A DNA stretch of 49,119 bases from Chlamydiales bacterium (GTDB taxonomy: Bacteria > Chlamydiota > Chlamydiia > Chlamydiales > JAAKFR01), in NCBI GenBank assembly GCA_022601635.1, contig JAJACG010000022.1, positions 69,790-118,908 on the forward strand, written 5' to 3'. Under the pieces are notes generated by a model. The model was not told the origin of the DNA and ran no database searches. It worked only from the letters and a program-made list of their open reading frames with translations. This document shows positions 17,445 to 26,665 of the stretch, piece by piece. The position numbers and the translations under genes were made by a program. Every line of letters begins with the position of its first letter. Within the stretch, counting starts at the first letter, position 1.

Positions 17445-18656
17445 CTAGACAAAGGGGGTGTTGGCACCGAGGACGTGGTATTCATTGCCCACTTTGATGT
17501 GAGGCAATAGGGGCTTACTATCAAAGATAGCAGTTGCATAGCCGCGCTCATCAAGATACATCGCCCTGGCCCCCGTCATCTTATAGCTTACCTCTACTTC
17601 AGTACGCTTAACTTGCAGCTTTTCAAACCGCTTTAGTTTAGATGCAACCTCAGGCTCGTTCGTGTTTGGAATTATGATAACAGGCTCCTGCTCTATACGA
17701 CCCAAATAAAAGCTTACAGACGCGACTTCAAGATGCTTGCCCACATCCTCTTCAAATGGAAGCACAGCAGTAGCCACACAGTTTTCACTCTCAAAAAAGA
17801 TGGTACAGGGAATTCCAGTAGCCCCCATGAGGCAGGTCGCAGCAAAGGACTCCTCTATTCTCCTACCTGGAAGCTCGACCATATATTGATCCAACAACGA
17901 TGTAGAGGTCTCAATGCAGGGACCAAAGTCGTGATCCACCACAAATTCGCGGGCAGCCATATCCTTTGGAAATGAGCCCCATACTCTCTTGAAAAAACTC
18001 CTGTCCGTCGAGTCATGGAGCTCATGAGTCCAAAGAACAAGCATCTCACTCTTTGGTACTCCAAGCATATGTAACCTAGCTGCTATCCCGTGGACATGAT
18101 TCGCACCGGTGAAGACAATAATCCCTGTCGCCACTTGGCGCATACGGCGAATCTGATCTGCCATATGAGCATCTCGTGTGGGATCGAGAGCTTGCAATGT
18201 TCCAAGCAACTCATCTGTATTTCCAAAGTTTAGTCCCTCGCCCCATCCCTCAGCATCGATGCACACCAGATCAAACCCTTTGGGTAGAGAATCAAACATA
18301 CGATCCAGCTGAATAATCGCATCATAGCGTCTAAAACCATGAGCAAAGGCGCCTGCACAAACCTCATCCATTTTGTGCTCCCTCATCAAACGCTCGATAA
18401 GGATTTCAATAGGAAGCTGGCGCGCCTCAGGGGAAGTTAACCGCATCCTTCTAAGCATCGAACCCACTATCTCAATACCTTTCTTTGTATGAGCCTTCGA
18501 ATCTTCAATAGGAGGAGATTCATACGCCATAGCTGTAAAACCAAGCCGCTCCAACTGGGGCAGCATCTTACGAATGAAGTCCTTCGGGATTGGGTCTTCA
18601 TGATTCTCAGGAATAAATAAAATGGGAGCTTTTATAATTTTCACGCCAAAAAGCAT
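17445..18656 (-). CDS. Uncharacterised protein resembling the TraB/ChaN/EreA-type superfamily
   Basis: 403 aa with no signal peptide or clear membrane helix. I do not recognise a named family member. The first half has the pattern of the TIKI/TraB/ChaN/EreA superfamily: ILFIPENHEDP near the start, then LGFTAMAYESPP, and after a run of helices DAHMADQIRRM followed by GIIVFTGANHVHGIAARL, where paired His and Glu/Asp would form a metal or active site. The second half (about 240-403) shows alternating strands with no known motif. The start ATG at 18656 has TAGGA upstream. It lies 14 nt after the ECF sigma gene and is probably cotranscribed with it, so it may act in the response that sigma factor controls. 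Function is unproven. Confidence 0.65.
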   Translation of the reverse strand: MLFGVKIIKAPILFIPENHEDPIPKDFIRKMLPQLERLGFTAMAYESPPIEDSKAHTKKGIEIVGSMLRRMRLTSPEARQLPIEILIERLMREHKMDEVCAGAFAHGFRRYDAIIQLDRMFDSLPKGFDLVCIDAEGWGEGLNFGNTDELLGTLQALDPTRDAHMADQIRRMRQVATGIIVFTGANHVHGIAARLHMLGVPKSEMLVLWTHELHDSTDRSFFKRVWGSFPKDMAAREFVVDHDFGPCIETSTSLLDQYMVELPGRRIEESFAATCLMGATGIPCTIFFESENCVATAVLPFEEDVGKHLEVASVSFYLGRIEQEPVIIIPNTNEPEVASKLKRFEKLQVKRTEVEVSYKMTGARAMYLDERGYATAIFDSKPLLPHIKVGNEYHVLGANTPFV

Positions 18657-18670
18657 AGAATCCTAGTCAC

Positions 18671-19144
18671 TTATAGTAAAGAGTGTATTTTTTTCTTGGC
18701 GTAGTGAAGGCGCGATCTCACTGTGCCATAGGGAAGGTTGAGCCTTTGTGCAATCTCTTTTTGACTCATCCCCTCTAGATAGAGTTTGAAGATCCGTCTC
18801 TGCTTAGGTGGTAGAAGATCAACTAATTCATTGACATCCTCTTTTTGGGCGACCGCCTGCTGCTCCTCATGCAACTCCAGATGCGGCTTCTCTTTGCGCA
18901 ATGCATCGACACAGGCGTTGTGAGCAATGCGCCAGAGCCAGGTGTAGAAGGAGGAGCGCTGCTCAAACTCTTTGAGATGTGAGAAAGCACGCAAAAAGCT
19001 CTCTTGAGTCACATCTTCAGCAAGAGAGTGATCATGTAAAACCGTTAGGCATTGCTGGAATATCTTGGGTTGGTGGAGTTTGACAAGCTCGGCAAAAGCC
19101 TCTTCATCGCCATTTAGACTCTTCTCGATCCACTCTCGTTCCAT
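18671..19144 (-). CDS. ECF-type sigma-70 family RNA polymerase sigma factor
   Basis: 157 aa, full length for an ECF factor. Region 2 (about 10-80) includes AFAELVKLHQPKIFQQCL, LAEDVTQESFLRAF and FYTWLWRIAHNACVD; region 4 (about 100-157) includes LPPKQRRIFKLYLEGMS, QKEIAQRLNLPYGTVRSRL and HYAKKKI, a normal helix-turn-helix. It lacks regions 1 and 3, as ECF factors do. The Chlamydiaceae are known for only three sigma factors (66, 28 and 54), so an ECF factor is an addition to that set. No classical membrane anti-sigma gene with a zinc-binding HxxxCxxC motif follows it; the next gene is the 403-aa protein. The overlapping small ORF upstream is the only other local candidate for a regulator. Confidence 0.92.
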   Translation of the reverse strand: MEREWIEKSLNGDEEAFAELVKLHQPKIFQQCLTVLHDHSLAEDVTQESFLRAFSHLKEFEQRSSFYTWLWRIAHNACVDALRKEKPHLELHEEQQAVAQKEDVNELVDLLPPKQRRIFKLYLEGMSQKEIAQRLNLPYGTVRSRLHYAKKKIHSLL

Positions 19145-19311
19145 AAATTCACGTTAGAGGAACTTACGTTCTGTTTCAAGATCTGTTGTACTAAATCAGT
19201 GATACTGGCTTCAGTTGGAACATGCAGCTGAGCGACAAGTCGATTGACCTCTTCTGCTGAGGGCCGTGGACATATCTCATTGATTGTAGGGATGCTTTTT
19301 GATGGTTCCAT
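19114..19311 (-). CDS. Small ORF upstream of and overlapping the ECF sigma gene
   Basis: 65 codons, ATG at 19311, overlapping the sigma start by 31 nt. The peptide has a plausible protein-like stretch (EEVNRLVAQLHVPTEASITD, then LVQQIL), giving an amphipathic helix, and no membrane segment. The ribosome-binding site is weak. It could be a small regulator coupled to the sigma factor, or only a leader ORF. I recognise no family. Confidence 0.4.
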   Translation of the reverse strand: MEPSKSIPTINEICPRPSAEEVNRLVAQLHVPTEASITDLVQQILKQNVSSSNVNLWNESGSRRV

Positions 19312-19314
19312 TAT

Positions 19315-19446
19315 TCTAAATTCTCACTTTTGGAGATTTTGTTCTCAATTGTGAAATCTCGAGCGAAGGCCGTGTCAGGTAACACGGCGAGCGAGAGATC
19401 TCGCAAGTGAGGGCCAAATCAGCCAAAAATCTCCTAATCTAAATTC
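19315..19446. repeat. Structured intergenic unit with flanking direct and inverted repeats; possible uvrB terminator
   Basis: A hairpin of 7 bp (GCCGTGT 19369-19375, ACACGGC 19382-19388, 6-nt loop) is flanked by GAGCGA on both sides (19361-19366, 19389-19394). Further out are 9-bp inverted repeats GGAGATTTT (19332-19340) and AAAATCTCC (19426-19434), then 9-bp direct repeats TCTAAATTC (19315-19323 and 19438-19446). The right-hand copies cover the last codons of uvrB. Position suits a transcription terminator for the operon, but the T tract is poor; the nesting also resembles a small inserted element. Confidence 0.45.
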
Positions 19447-21392
19447 ATTTCATATTTTTGGTATTTGTGCATCAGATCGCGATATTTCGCCGCATCCTCA
19501 AAACGAAACTCCTTCGCTGCCTGCTTCATCAACGTTTCGTATTGCTTAATCTTCTTCTCCACATCATCCGTCGTAATATAGCCATCTGGGCTCTCTTCAT
19601 TCACTCCCATCTCAACGCCCAAATCGCGCACGATTGTCTTTGGAACAATCCCCTCTTTTTGGTTGTGCTCTTCTTGAATAGCCCTTCTTTTCTTCGTAAT
19701 CTCAATCGTATTGCGAATCGCTTCAGTCTTCGTATCCGCATACATAATCACACGGCCATTCACATTTCTCGCCGCGCGCCCACAGGTCTGAACTAGCGCC
19801 GTCTGGCTACGCAAAAAGCCCTGCTTATCCGCATCCAGAATTGCCACCAGCGAAACCTCCGGAAGATCAAGCCCCTCTCTAAGCAAATTAATCCCCACAA
19901 GCACATCAAATTTGCCAAGACGCAGATCACGCAAAATCTGCACACGCTCCAAGGTATCCACATCAGAGTGCAAATACTTCGTCTTCACATTGAGATTGAG
20001 CAGATAGTTAGTCAGATCCTCACTCAATTTCTTGGTCAGCGTTGTCACCAAGACGCGACTTCCCTTCTCCACCTCCTTGCGAATCTCATCCAACACATCA
20101 TCGACCTGGTTGGTCGCAGGACGTACCTCAATCTCAGGATCCAAAAGACCGGTTGGCCTAATGATCTGCTCCACAACATCACCACCTGCCTCAGAGATCT
20201 CCCACTTGCCCGGCGTCGCAGATACATAGATCACCTGCTTAAAATGGGCGTAACTCTCCTCAAATTTGAGCGGCCGATTGTCATAGGCACTCGGCAATCT
20301 AAAACCAAAGTCAACAAGCGACTGCTTGCGCGCTCGATCGCCATTATACATCGCATGCAGCTGTGGAATCGTCTGATGCGACTCATCAATAAAAAGCAGG
20401 AAGTCATCAGGAAAGTAATCAAGCAGCGTTGCCGGCGGCTGCCCCTCTTTTCTCTTAGAAAAGTGGCGCGAATAGTTCTCAATCCCCTTACAGCTGCCCA
20501 TCTCCTTAAGCAGCTCCAGATCATAGCGCGTGCGCTGGCCAATCCTCTCAGCCTCCAATGGCATCCCCTCATGCTCAAAAAAAGCAATGCGCTCCTTCAA
20601 CTCCTCTCGAATCGTCTGCAGCGCACCAAAACGCACCTCTTCAGGCGTCACATGGTGCGAACCTGGATAGATCGAAATCTTGTCAAGGCGCTGCTTTACC
20701 CTCCCCGTCAGCGGATCTATCTCCGAAAGCCGCTCAATCTCATCATCAAAAAACTCAACGCGGATCGCCAGGTCCTCCTCATAGGCAGGATAGATCTCCA
20801 AAACATCGCCGCGAACCCGAAATGTTCCACGTGTAAAGTCGTAGTCGTTGCGCTTATAGTGCATCTCAATCAGATGGAGCAAGATCTCATCACGCCGCCT
20901 CGTCATCCCCACTTCAAAGGGCAGGATCATCTTCGCATAGTGCTCCGGCATTCCCAAGCCATAGATGCAAGAGACCGACGAGACAATCAAGACATCACGC
21001 CGCTCCAAAAGTGAACGCGTCGCAGAAAGTCGCATCTGATCAATCTCATCATTGATCGACATGTCCTTCTCAATGTATGTGTCCGAACGAGCAATGTATG
21101 CCTCTGGCTGATAATAGTCGTAGTAAGAGACAAAATACTCCACAGCATTGTGTGGAAAGAAGCTTTTGAACTCCTGGAACAGCTGAGCCGCCAACGTCTT
21201 GTTGTGCGCCAAAATTAGAGCCGGCCTCTGCACCTGTTGCACAATGTTCGCCATCGTAAAGGTCTTGCCCGACCCAGTAATACCAAGCAAAACCTGCGCC
21301 TTTTTCTCCTCATTCAGACCGGCAACAAGCTGTTTGATCGCAGCTCCCTGATCACCCGATGGCTGGTATTCAGATTCCAGCTGAAAAGACAT
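19434..21392 (-). CDS. uvrB: UvrB, excinuclease ABC subunit B
   Basis: 652 aa, normal length. Damage-verification helicase of nucleotide excision repair, working with UvrA, UvrC and UvrD in the cytoplasm. Walker [15 protein letters not shown] is near residue 40; the beta-hairpin [11 protein letters not shown] is near 95; [11 protein letters not shown] is the Walker B/DEAH-like motif; motif VI-like QTCGRAARN is present; and the C-terminal UVR motif for UvrC contact is at about 620-650 ([14 protein letters not shown]). Everything needed is present. It begins 1 nt after the CPBP protease gene and is the last gene of the long operon running from yggT. In C. trachomatis uvrB and trpS are also neighbours (CT586, CT585). 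Confidence 0.97.
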   Translation of the reverse strand: MSFQLESEYQPSGDQGAAIKQLVAGLNEEKKAQVLLGITGSGKTFTMANIVQQVQRPALILAHNKTLAAQLFQEFKSFFPHNAVEYFVSYYDYYQPEAYIARSDTYIEKDMSINDEIDQMRLSATRSLLERRDVLIVSSVSCIYGLGMPEHYAKMILPFEVGMTRRRDEILLHLIEMHYKRNDYDFTRGTFRVRGDVLEIYPAYEEDLAIRVEFFDDEIERLSEIDPLTGRVKQRLDKISIYPGSHHVTPEEVRFGALQTIREELKERIAFFEHEGMPLEAERIGQRTRYDLELLKEMGSCKGIENYSRHFSKRKEGQPPATLLDYFPDDFLLFIDESHQTIPQLHAMYNGDRARKQSLVDFGFRLPSAYDNRPLKFEESYAHFKQVIYVSATPGKWEISEAGGDVVEQIIRPTGLLDPEIEVRPATNQVDDVLDEIRKEVEKGSRVLVTTLTKKLSEDLTNYLLNLNVKTKYLHSDVDTLERVQILRDLRLGKFDVLVGINLLREGLDLPEVSLVAILDADKQGFLRSQTALVQTCGRAARNVNGRVIMYADTKTEAIRNTIEITKKRRAIQEEHNQKEGIVPKTIVRDLGVEMGVNEESPDGYITTDDVEKKIKQYETLMKQAAKEFRFEDAAKYRDLMHKYQKYEMNLD

Positions 21393-21393
21393 C

Positions 21394-21936
21394 CTATAAC
21401 ACCGCGCCTAAGTTGTAAATTGCATGAGCCGCGATCGGAGATACCAAATCCTTCCTCGCCTCACGCAACAGACCAAAAACTAAGCCCAAAGCGGCCGTTG
21501 TGCCTACAATAACAGCATTGCTAATAGCGCTTTGATAAGGACTTAGATGCGCCACCCCAAAGATCAGCGCCACGAGCAATACGCGGCTCACCTTCTTCAC
21601 ACGACTATTATCACCTGTCCACTGCTCAATCTTCTTGTTCAAAAATCCGCGGAAAACCGTCTCCTCAAAAACAGGAGCTCCAACCACAATTATTGTTCGC
21701 CAAATTAACTTCCAAACTGTGTGTAAAACCGGCACCTTTTGAAAAAGATTCATCAGATGAGTCGACCCTTGTGTCACCTTTAGATTGGGAAAGCGCTTCG
21801 ATATTCCATACGACACTCCTGCAACCACAGCAAGACAAACAACACCAACAAGCGCCCCAATTGCCACACTCTTGATCGTCTCATGATGCTGAGCTACTCT
21901 GTGGTAAAGCGGCGTATTGTGACAAAATGTGATCAC
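21394..21936 (-). CDS. CPBP-family intramembrane metalloprotease (CAAX protease/Abi type)
   Basis: 180 aa inner-membrane protein with about four hydrophobic segments (residues 22-45 and several after 70). The three CPBP motifs are intact: EETVFRG (EExxxR), FGVAH (FxxxH) and HAIYN (HxxxN), which place the glutamates and histidines of a membrane zinc-type protease or glutamic intramembrane protease. Substrate unknown; bacterial members process prenylated or membrane peptides or confer bacteriocin self-immunity. The start is GTG at 21936, which gives a GTGA 4-nt overlap with the trpS stop; this coupling decides the start. It ends 1 nt before uvrB. Its place between trpS and uvrB separates two genes that I recall as adjacent in Chlamydiaceae. 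Confidence 0.85.
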   Translation of the reverse strand: MITFCHNTPLYHRVAQHHETIKSVAIGALVGVVCLAVVAGVSYGISKRFPNLKVTQGSTHLMNLFQKVPVLHTVWKLIWRTIIVVGAPVFEETVFRGFLNKKIEQWTGDNSRVKKVSRVLLVALIFGVAHLSPYQSAISNAVIVGTTAALGLVFGLLREARKDLVSPIAAHAIYNLGAVL

Positions 21937-22964
21937 GAGCGTGCTACCTTTTCAATCTTCTTCCAGCTGCCACCTATGCCCATCGCAGAGCGCATCTCTT
22001 TAGCTGTCTCCTTGGCCATCTCACGCACTTTACAGGTGCCCTCATAAATCACCCGCTCCACAAAGCCCTTCTGCCCCTCATAGTAAGCGCGCCTCTGCCG
22101 AATCGGATCTAAAAAACTGTTGATCGCCGTGGCTAGATTCTCCTTCACCTCAACATCGCCGATCGTCCCTTTTCGGTAGCGCCCCTTCATCTCTTCCACC
22201 AGCTCCTTGTCGGGATTGAAAATATCGTGGTAAATAAAGACCGGATTACCCTCAACTGTCCCCGGAACATCAGCGCTCGTACGATTGGGATCGGTGTACA
22301 TCGACTTCACCTTCTTCTGCACTGTCTTCGCATCATCAGAAAGAAAGATGCAGTTATTGGCAGACTTGCTCATCTTGCCTTTGCCATCAATACCTACAAG
22401 TGTCGGTGTTTCAGATAACAACACCTCTGGAAGAGGAAAAATCTCCCCATAATATTGATTGAAGCGACGCGCAATGTCGCGTGAAAGCTCAATGTGTGCC
22501 TCATTATCCTTACCCACCGGCACCAAATGCGCCCGCGGCATCAAAATATCAGCCGTCTGTAACACCGGATAACCCACAAGACCAAAAGGAATACTCTCCT
22601 CATCAATGTGCGCATTACGAGCCATCTCCTTCAAACTAGGAAGCCCCGTCAATCGATTCAAAGAAACCATCATCGAAAAGATGAGATTCATCTCATAAAC
22701 CTCCTGCACAGCAGATTGCAGGTAGAAGGTGGTCTTCTCAGGATCAATCCCGCACGCTAACATATCCATGACACTGTCACGAATATGTGTGCGCATCTCC
22801 ATGATCTGCTCCTTCCTAGGCTTCGTCGTCAACGTATGCAGATCCGCTATGATAAAAATACATTCATAGCTGTCTTGCAGCTTTACACGATTTTGGATGG
22901 AGCCCACATAGTGGCCCAGATGCATTTTTCCAGTAGGCCTATCGCCTGTTAAAATTCTTTTCAC
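21933..22964 (-). CDS. trpS: Tryptophanyl-tRNA synthetase
   Basis: 343 aa class I synthetase that charges tRNA-Trp. The N-terminus reads [19 protein letters not shown], containing the HIGH equivalent (HLGH); KMSKS is intact as GKMSKSANN. The length and the C-terminal anticodon-binding helices are normal. The start ATG overlaps the stop of the upstream transporter by 4 nt and its own stop overlaps the CPBP gene. Being cotranscribed with two aromatic amino acid permeases couples import to charging. No TRAP/T-box-like leader or trp operator was recognised in the operon's upstream region. Confidence 0.96.
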   Translation of the reverse strand: MKRILTGDRPTGKMHLGHYVGSIQNRVKLQDSYECIFIIADLHTLTTKPRKEQIMEMRTHIRDSVMDMLACGIDPEKTTFYLQSAVQEVYEMNLIFSMMVSLNRLTGLPSLKEMARNAHIDEESIPFGLVGYPVLQTADILMPRAHLVPVGKDNEAHIELSRDIARRFNQYYGEIFPLPEVLLSETPTLVGIDGKGKMSKSANNCIFLSDDAKTVQKKVKSMYTDPNRTSADVPGTVEGNPVFIYHDIFNPDKELVEEMKGRYRKGTIGDVEVKENLATAINSFLDPIRQRRAYYEGQKGFVERVIYEGTCKVREMAKETAKEMRSAMGIGGSWKKIEKVARS

Positions 22965-24151
22965 TTCACTATCTCAACAACAAGTATGACTAAAGAAAGA
23001 ACAATTGTACCCACAACCGCCCATTTCCCTCCAGGTACTTTAAAATCTGATGGGATGAAGGAGCGTTCAGTCTCGGGACCATATCTCTCATAGTAGGCCA
23101 TCCATGCGGGCAGAAGAGCGAGTAGAATCACCACAAAGATTCCAGCATATTTGAGCGCAAAGAGAAAGCCCCTTGGGAAGAAGAGAGTGAAGAGCAGGGG
23201 AGGTGTGAAGGTGAGCAGCACAATCCACAGCTTATTCCATGAGCGCTTCTCCAACTTTAGGCCATCGGCCAAGAAATCCGACAGAGATAGGCTCACTCCC
23301 AAGAGGGAGGTAATGATCGATGCAAGAGCAAAGAGCTTTGCTGCTGTCGAAATCAGTGGACTACCCAAAACAGCTTGAAGCGGCACTGTGATCTGCTCAC
23401 CAACCTCTGCTGCTTGGACAAGCTTAGAGACTGGCACAACACCCATCACCAACATCTGCCACAAAATGTAAAGCAGTAGAGGCACAACACTGCCGATGAA
23501 GATGGCTCGCTTGAGCAGACGACTATCGTGTTCCAAGTAGGTGGTCAAAGTGGGAATGATAATATGAAAGCCAAAGGTCGTCAAAACCACAGAGAATGAG
23601 GGCAGAAGATAGGACCAGTCGACGTGGCTCAACAGTTTGGGTTGCACATGGGAAAAGCCCATCCCAAGGAGTAAGAAGAAGGCGACAAAGAGCAGTACCA
23701 TCAAAAGACGATTGAGCCAATCAACCACCGAAGTGCCAAAAAAGATACATCCGGCAAAGATAAAAAAGAGAATGATCGGCCAGCCACAAAGAGGAAGATC
23801 AAAAAAGGGCATCAAACATTGCCCTACAATATCACTACAGCCAACCAAGTAGGCTGACATAATGGTATAGAGAAGAAGCAGATAGATGATCCAGCATGCG
23901 ATCTGCCCCCCTTTTCCCAATGTCTTGCTAGCCATCGAGATGATATTGCTCTCTCCGCGCATGCGTAGATTCACCTCCAAAAGATAGAAGGCAGTCAGCA
24001 GCATAAAGCACCAAACAGCTGACATAACTAAGACCGAGGGCCAAAAACCAGAAAGCCCCGTTGTCAATGGAAGGGCAAGCATCGCCGCGCCAATCGTTGT
24101 GCCTGAAACAAGCAGAATCGCTCCAATAGATCGATTCTCTTTGCTACTCAT
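22961..24151 (-). CDS. tyrP: Aromatic amino acid permease, TyrP-like (second tandem copy)
   Basis: 396 aa inner-membrane transporter of the hydroxy/aromatic amino acid permease (HAAAP) family, proton-coupled uptake of tryptophan or tyrosine. I take the ATG at 24151, which has GGAGG 5 nt upstream and overlaps the preceding gene's stop as ATGA; the 11 residues further upstream include the Shine-Dalgarno itself. About 11 hydrophobic helices are visible; the first carries the family signature [37 protein letters not shown] is shared almost word for word with the neighbouring copy. Chlamydiaceae also carry tandem tyrP copies (CT817/CT818). Substrate preference cannot be told, but the next gene is trpS. 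Confidence 0.9.
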   Translation of the reverse strand: MSSKENRSIGAILLVSGTTIGAAMLALPLTTGLSGFWPSVLVMSAVWCFMLLTAFYLLEVNLRMRGESNIISMASKTLGKGGQIACWIIYLLLLYTIMSAYLVGCSDIVGQCLMPFFDLPLCGWPIILFFIFAGCIFFGTSVVDWLNRLLMVLLFVAFFLLLGMGFSHVQPKLLSHVDWSYLLPSFSVVLTTFGFHIIIPTLTTYLEHDSRLLKRAIFIGSVVPLLLYILWQMLVMGVVPVSKLVQAAEVGEQITVPLQAVLGSPLISTAAKLFALASIITSLLGVSLSLSDFLADGLKLEKRSWNKLWIVLLTFTPPLLFTLFFPRGFLFALKYAGIFVVILLALLPAWMAYYERYGPETERSFIPSDFKVPGGKWAVVGTIVLSLVILVVEIVK

Positions 24152-25383
24152 AAAACCTCCGCCTCTTTCGGAATTAAACTCCACCCTAACTCTTGAGCTA
24201 ATTCCAAGGCAAAGATTGCAAAAGCGACAATCAAAACCACTGTCAAAAGCACTCTGCCTGCAGGCAGAAGTGGTGAAAGCGATATCTTTTTCTTATAGCG
24301 TAAGATCCATACCATCAATGCGGGCATCACACCAAAGAGAATAACAGCAGAGATTCCACCTGCTAAATTGAGTGCATGCAAAAAGATAGAAGGGTAGAGA
24401 TAGGCGAGCATAAATGGAGGAGCCAGCGTCAAAAAGACGAGCAAAAAGCGGCCAACCCCCTTTTTGGGCACCTTCAATCCATCCGCCAAAAAGTCGACAA
24501 GACTGAGCGACTGCGCCAAAAATGAGGTGACAATCGCAAAAAGCGCAAAGCTCTGTCCTACCATATTGATCCAAGATTTGCCCACCACAAGACGCAAAAT
24601 AGAGGTTGCCGTCTCACCCTCTTCAAGCGCTGGAGCAATCCGCTCAACTGGAATAATTCCAAGCATCACATATTGCCACAAAAAGTAGATCACAAGCGGA
24701 ATGAGACTGCCACAAAGAATGGTGATGCGCAGCCGCTTGACATCGCCCTCCAAATACATGGCCAGGCTAGGAATCATGTTGTGAAAACCAAACGATATGA
24801 TCAAAACTGGAAGAGCTGCAAAGGCGTAGCGCCAATGGCTCCTTGCCAAAAGTTCAAGGTCAACATGCTGCGCTCCCAAAAAGATTAAAATCAAATAGGA
24901 GACCACCAAGCCAACCATCAATAGGCGATTCAAATAGTCCACCTGCAACACTCCAACCATCAAAACAGCCCCAAAAATCAAGGTAAAGAAGAGGCTGTAA
25001 ACCCAAGCAGCGAGATAGATGCCGGTCAAATCAAGTGTAATGCTCTGCAAGATCGAACCGCTTGCAGCGATGTAGGCAATTCCAAGACTATAGAAAAGAA
25101 AGAGAAAGAGTAGCCAAGTGAGGATCCTGCCGATTGGTCCCAAGCTCTTCTCTGCAAGAGAAACAAGGCTTAGGTTATGACCCAGTGTGAGATTGACCTC
25201 CATGAGAAGAAAGCCGGTTGTAGTCATGAAGAGCCAGGCGAAGAAGAAGAGCGCCATGGAGGGGCCAAAGCCACCGAGACCTGTCACAATAGGAAGGGCT
25301 AGCATCCCAGCGCCGATGCAGCTGCCAGCAAGTAGGAGGATGCCGCCAAAGACACTCCCCTTTTTTTGCGCACTATTTTTCAT
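24148..25383 (-). CDS. tyrP: Aromatic amino acid permease, TyrP-like (first tandem copy)
   Basis: 411 aa, HAAAP-family permease of the inner membrane with about 11 helices. The first helix has GSCIGAGMLALPIVTGLGGFG, split here by one family Gly-rich turn, and later [19 protein letters not shown] matches its downstream paralogue. The two proteins agree along their whole length but clearly differ in sequence, so the duplication is old and the copies may prefer different substrates. The gene follows dus by 10 nt and overlaps the second copy by 4 nt. The C-terminal tail is a little longer than that of its partner. Confidence 0.9.
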   Translation of the reverse strand: MKNSAQKKGSVFGGILLLAGSCIGAGMLALPIVTGLGGFGPSMALFFFAWLFMTTTGFLLMEVNLTLGHNLSLVSLAEKSLGPIGRILTWLLFLFLFYSLGIAYIAASGSILQSITLDLTGIYLAAWVYSLFFTLIFGAVLMVGVLQVDYLNRLLMVGLVVSYLILIFLGAQHVDLELLARSHWRYAFAALPVLIISFGFHNMIPSLAMYLEGDVKRLRITILCGSLIPLVIYFLWQYVMLGIIPVERIAPALEEGETATSILRLVVGKSWINMVGQSFALFAIVTSFLAQSLSLVDFLADGLKVPKKGVGRFLLVFLTLAPPFMLAYLYPSIFLHALNLAGGISAVILFGVMPALMVWILRYKKKISLSPLLPAGRVLLTVVLIVAFAIFALELAQELGWSLIPKEAEVL

Positions 25384-25393
25384 GGCAGTGATA

Positions 25394-26344
25394 CTACCCT
25401 ACAAAGTCGAAGGATTCAATGATGGTGCGAATCTCTTCTAAATTTGCCCCCTTGGCCGCCTTGCTGCGGATCTCGCGAACACCAGGAGCGCTTTTCAAAT
25501 ACCAGGAGCAGACACGTCTCATATCGATCAAAGCGCCACGCTCATTTTTGTAGTTAGCAGAGAGATGGAAGTGATCTAAAAGAGTGCGCTTGCGCAAAGC
25601 GCTGCTACGCTCGATCGGCTCTTTGCCCTCAAGAGCGCGCATAATATCTTCTACGATCCATGGCTGCCCCATCGTTCCTCTTGCCACCAAAACAGCATCG
25701 CAGCCAGTTTCTTGCAACATGCGACTTGCGCTATCGGCATCAAAGACATCGCCATTACCAACAACTTTGATTTTGTTTGCAGCCTGCTTCGCGGCTTTGA
25801 TATGATCCCAGTTGGCTGGTCCGCGATAAGCCTGTTTGCGAGTTCTGCCATGCACACAGATAACAGCTGCTCCTGCCTCTTCAGCAATGCGCGTCACCTC
25901 ACTCGCCACAATATTCTCTTCATCCCAACCAGCTCGAATCTTCACCGTCACCGGAATCTTCACTGCCGCTACCATGTTGCTCAAAACATCTCCAATGCGA
26001 TCCAAATCTTTGAGCATTCCCGAACCACTGCCATCTTTGGTCACCTTGTCGACAGGACAGCCGCAGTTGAGATCGACACAATCAAAACCCAAATCCTCAA
26101 TAATCTTGGCCGATGGACCCGCCAGCTTTGGATCGCTCCCGCAGATCTGCCCCCCAATAGGTCGCATATCTTGGGAATAGTCCAACATACGCATTGTATT
26201 CTCATTGCCCATCAAAAGAGGCTGCATCTTCACCATCTCGCAATACATCAAGCCTGGGTTATAGCGAGCGGAAATCTTGCGAAAGGGATAATCGGAGCAG
26301 CCAGCCAGTGGCGCATAGACAACTGGTTTTTCGAAAAACTTCAT
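25394..26344 (-). CDS. dus: tRNA-dihydrouridine synthase (Dus family, DusB-like)
   Basis: 316 aa FMN-dependent enzyme that reduces uridine to dihydrouridine in tRNA. The N-terminal APLAGCSDYPFR, the catalytic Cys in DLNCGCPVDKVTKDGSGSG, and the FMN/phosphate-binding stretches VKIRAGWDE, CVHGRTRKQAYRG, VVGNGDVFDADSA and VARGTMGQPW are all in place. The C-terminal helical recognition domain is short, as in DusB. It corresponds to C. trachomatis CT644 (yohI) by position next to a YggT gene. It overlaps yggT by 4 nt (ATGA) and is second in the operon. The exact uridine modified cannot be inferred. Confidence 0.93.
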   Translation of the reverse strand: MKFFEKPVVYAPLAGCSDYPFRKISARYNPGLMYCEMVKMQPLLMGNENTMRMLDYSQDMRPIGGQICGSDPKLAGPSAKIIEDLGFDCVDLNCGCPVDKVTKDGSGSGMLKDLDRIGDVLSNMVAAVKIPVTVKIRAGWDEENIVASEVTRIAEEAGAAVICVHGRTRKQAYRGPANWDHIKAAKQAANKIKVVGNGDVFDADSASRMLQETGCDAVLVARGTMGQPWIVEDIMRALEGKEPIERSSALRKRTLLDHFHLSANYKNERGALIDMRRVCSWYLKSAPGVREIRSKAAKGANLEEIRTIIESFDFVG

Positions 26345-26589
26345 ATAATGATTGAGAATAGAATCCAGCGAATCAGCTGCAAGCCCATTAAAGCAAACAT
26401 GGGGCTGAGATCGAGCATACCCAAAGGTGGGATGATTCGTCTAAAAATATTTAGATAGGGATCGGTATAAACCGCCACAAAACGCATTGCCGAACTCTGG
26501 GCAAATGCTGGAAACCAGGAGCCAAAAATACGCACCAAAATTAGGAACGAATAGGCTGTAAAGAGAACGCTTAAGATATAAAGAATCAT
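26341..26589 (-). CDS. YggT-family small membrane protein
   Basis: 82 aa with two hydrophobic helices (about 3-24 and 60-82) joined by a loop reading VRIFGSWFP and YLNIFRRIIPPLGMLDLSP, the YggT signature. Family members are inner-membrane proteins of unclear function, linked in various bacteria to cell division, osmotic tolerance or membrane protein biogenesis. C. trachomatis has the same gene beside dus (CT645). It is the first gene of a seven-gene operon. The start ATG lies only 8 nt from a TATAAT on the same strand and has no Shine-Dalgarno, so translation from a leaderless message is likely. Confidence 0.85.
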   Translation of the reverse strand: MILYILSVLFTAYSFLILVRIFGSWFPAFAQSSAMRFVAVYTDPYLNIFRRIIPPLGMLDLSPMFALMGLQLIRWILFSIII

Positions 26590-26597
26590 TTGGGCAA

Positions 26598-26626
26598 ATT
26601 ATAGGGTTGTTTTGTTTATTTTCCAA
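26598..26626 (-). promoter_or_regulatory. Promoter of the yggT-uvrB operon, probably leaderless
   Basis: Reading the minus strand: TTGGAA (26626-26621), 17-bp spacer, TATAAT (26603-26598), then 8 nt to the yggT ATG at 26589. The -10 is perfect and the -35 matches four of six. The predicted start site is within one or two bases of the ATG. Confidence 0.65.
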
Positions 26627-26627
26627 C

Positions 26628-26656
26628 TTGAAAAATCAAGCTTTATTCTATATAAT
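26628..26656 (+). promoter_or_regulatory. Promoter of the PilM/GspL-like operon, probably leaderless
   Basis: TTGAAA (26628-26633), 17-bp spacer, TATAAT (26651-26656), then 9 nt to the ATG at 26666, with no Shine-Dalgarno. The -35 box abuts the -35 of the divergent yggT promoter with one base between them, so two polymerases could hardly bind at once. Confidence 0.7.
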
Positions 26657-26665
26657 TCTTCCCGC

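Noticed and set aside
19968-21014. 348-codon plus-strand frame antisense to uvrB
   Set aside because: Composition rich in L, I, R, H and Q as expected for the reverse of a well-conserved gene; uvrB is intact on the other strand.
25712-26458. 248-codon plus-strand frame antisense to dus
   Set aside because: Shadow of the dus and yggT genes, which carry clear family motifs.
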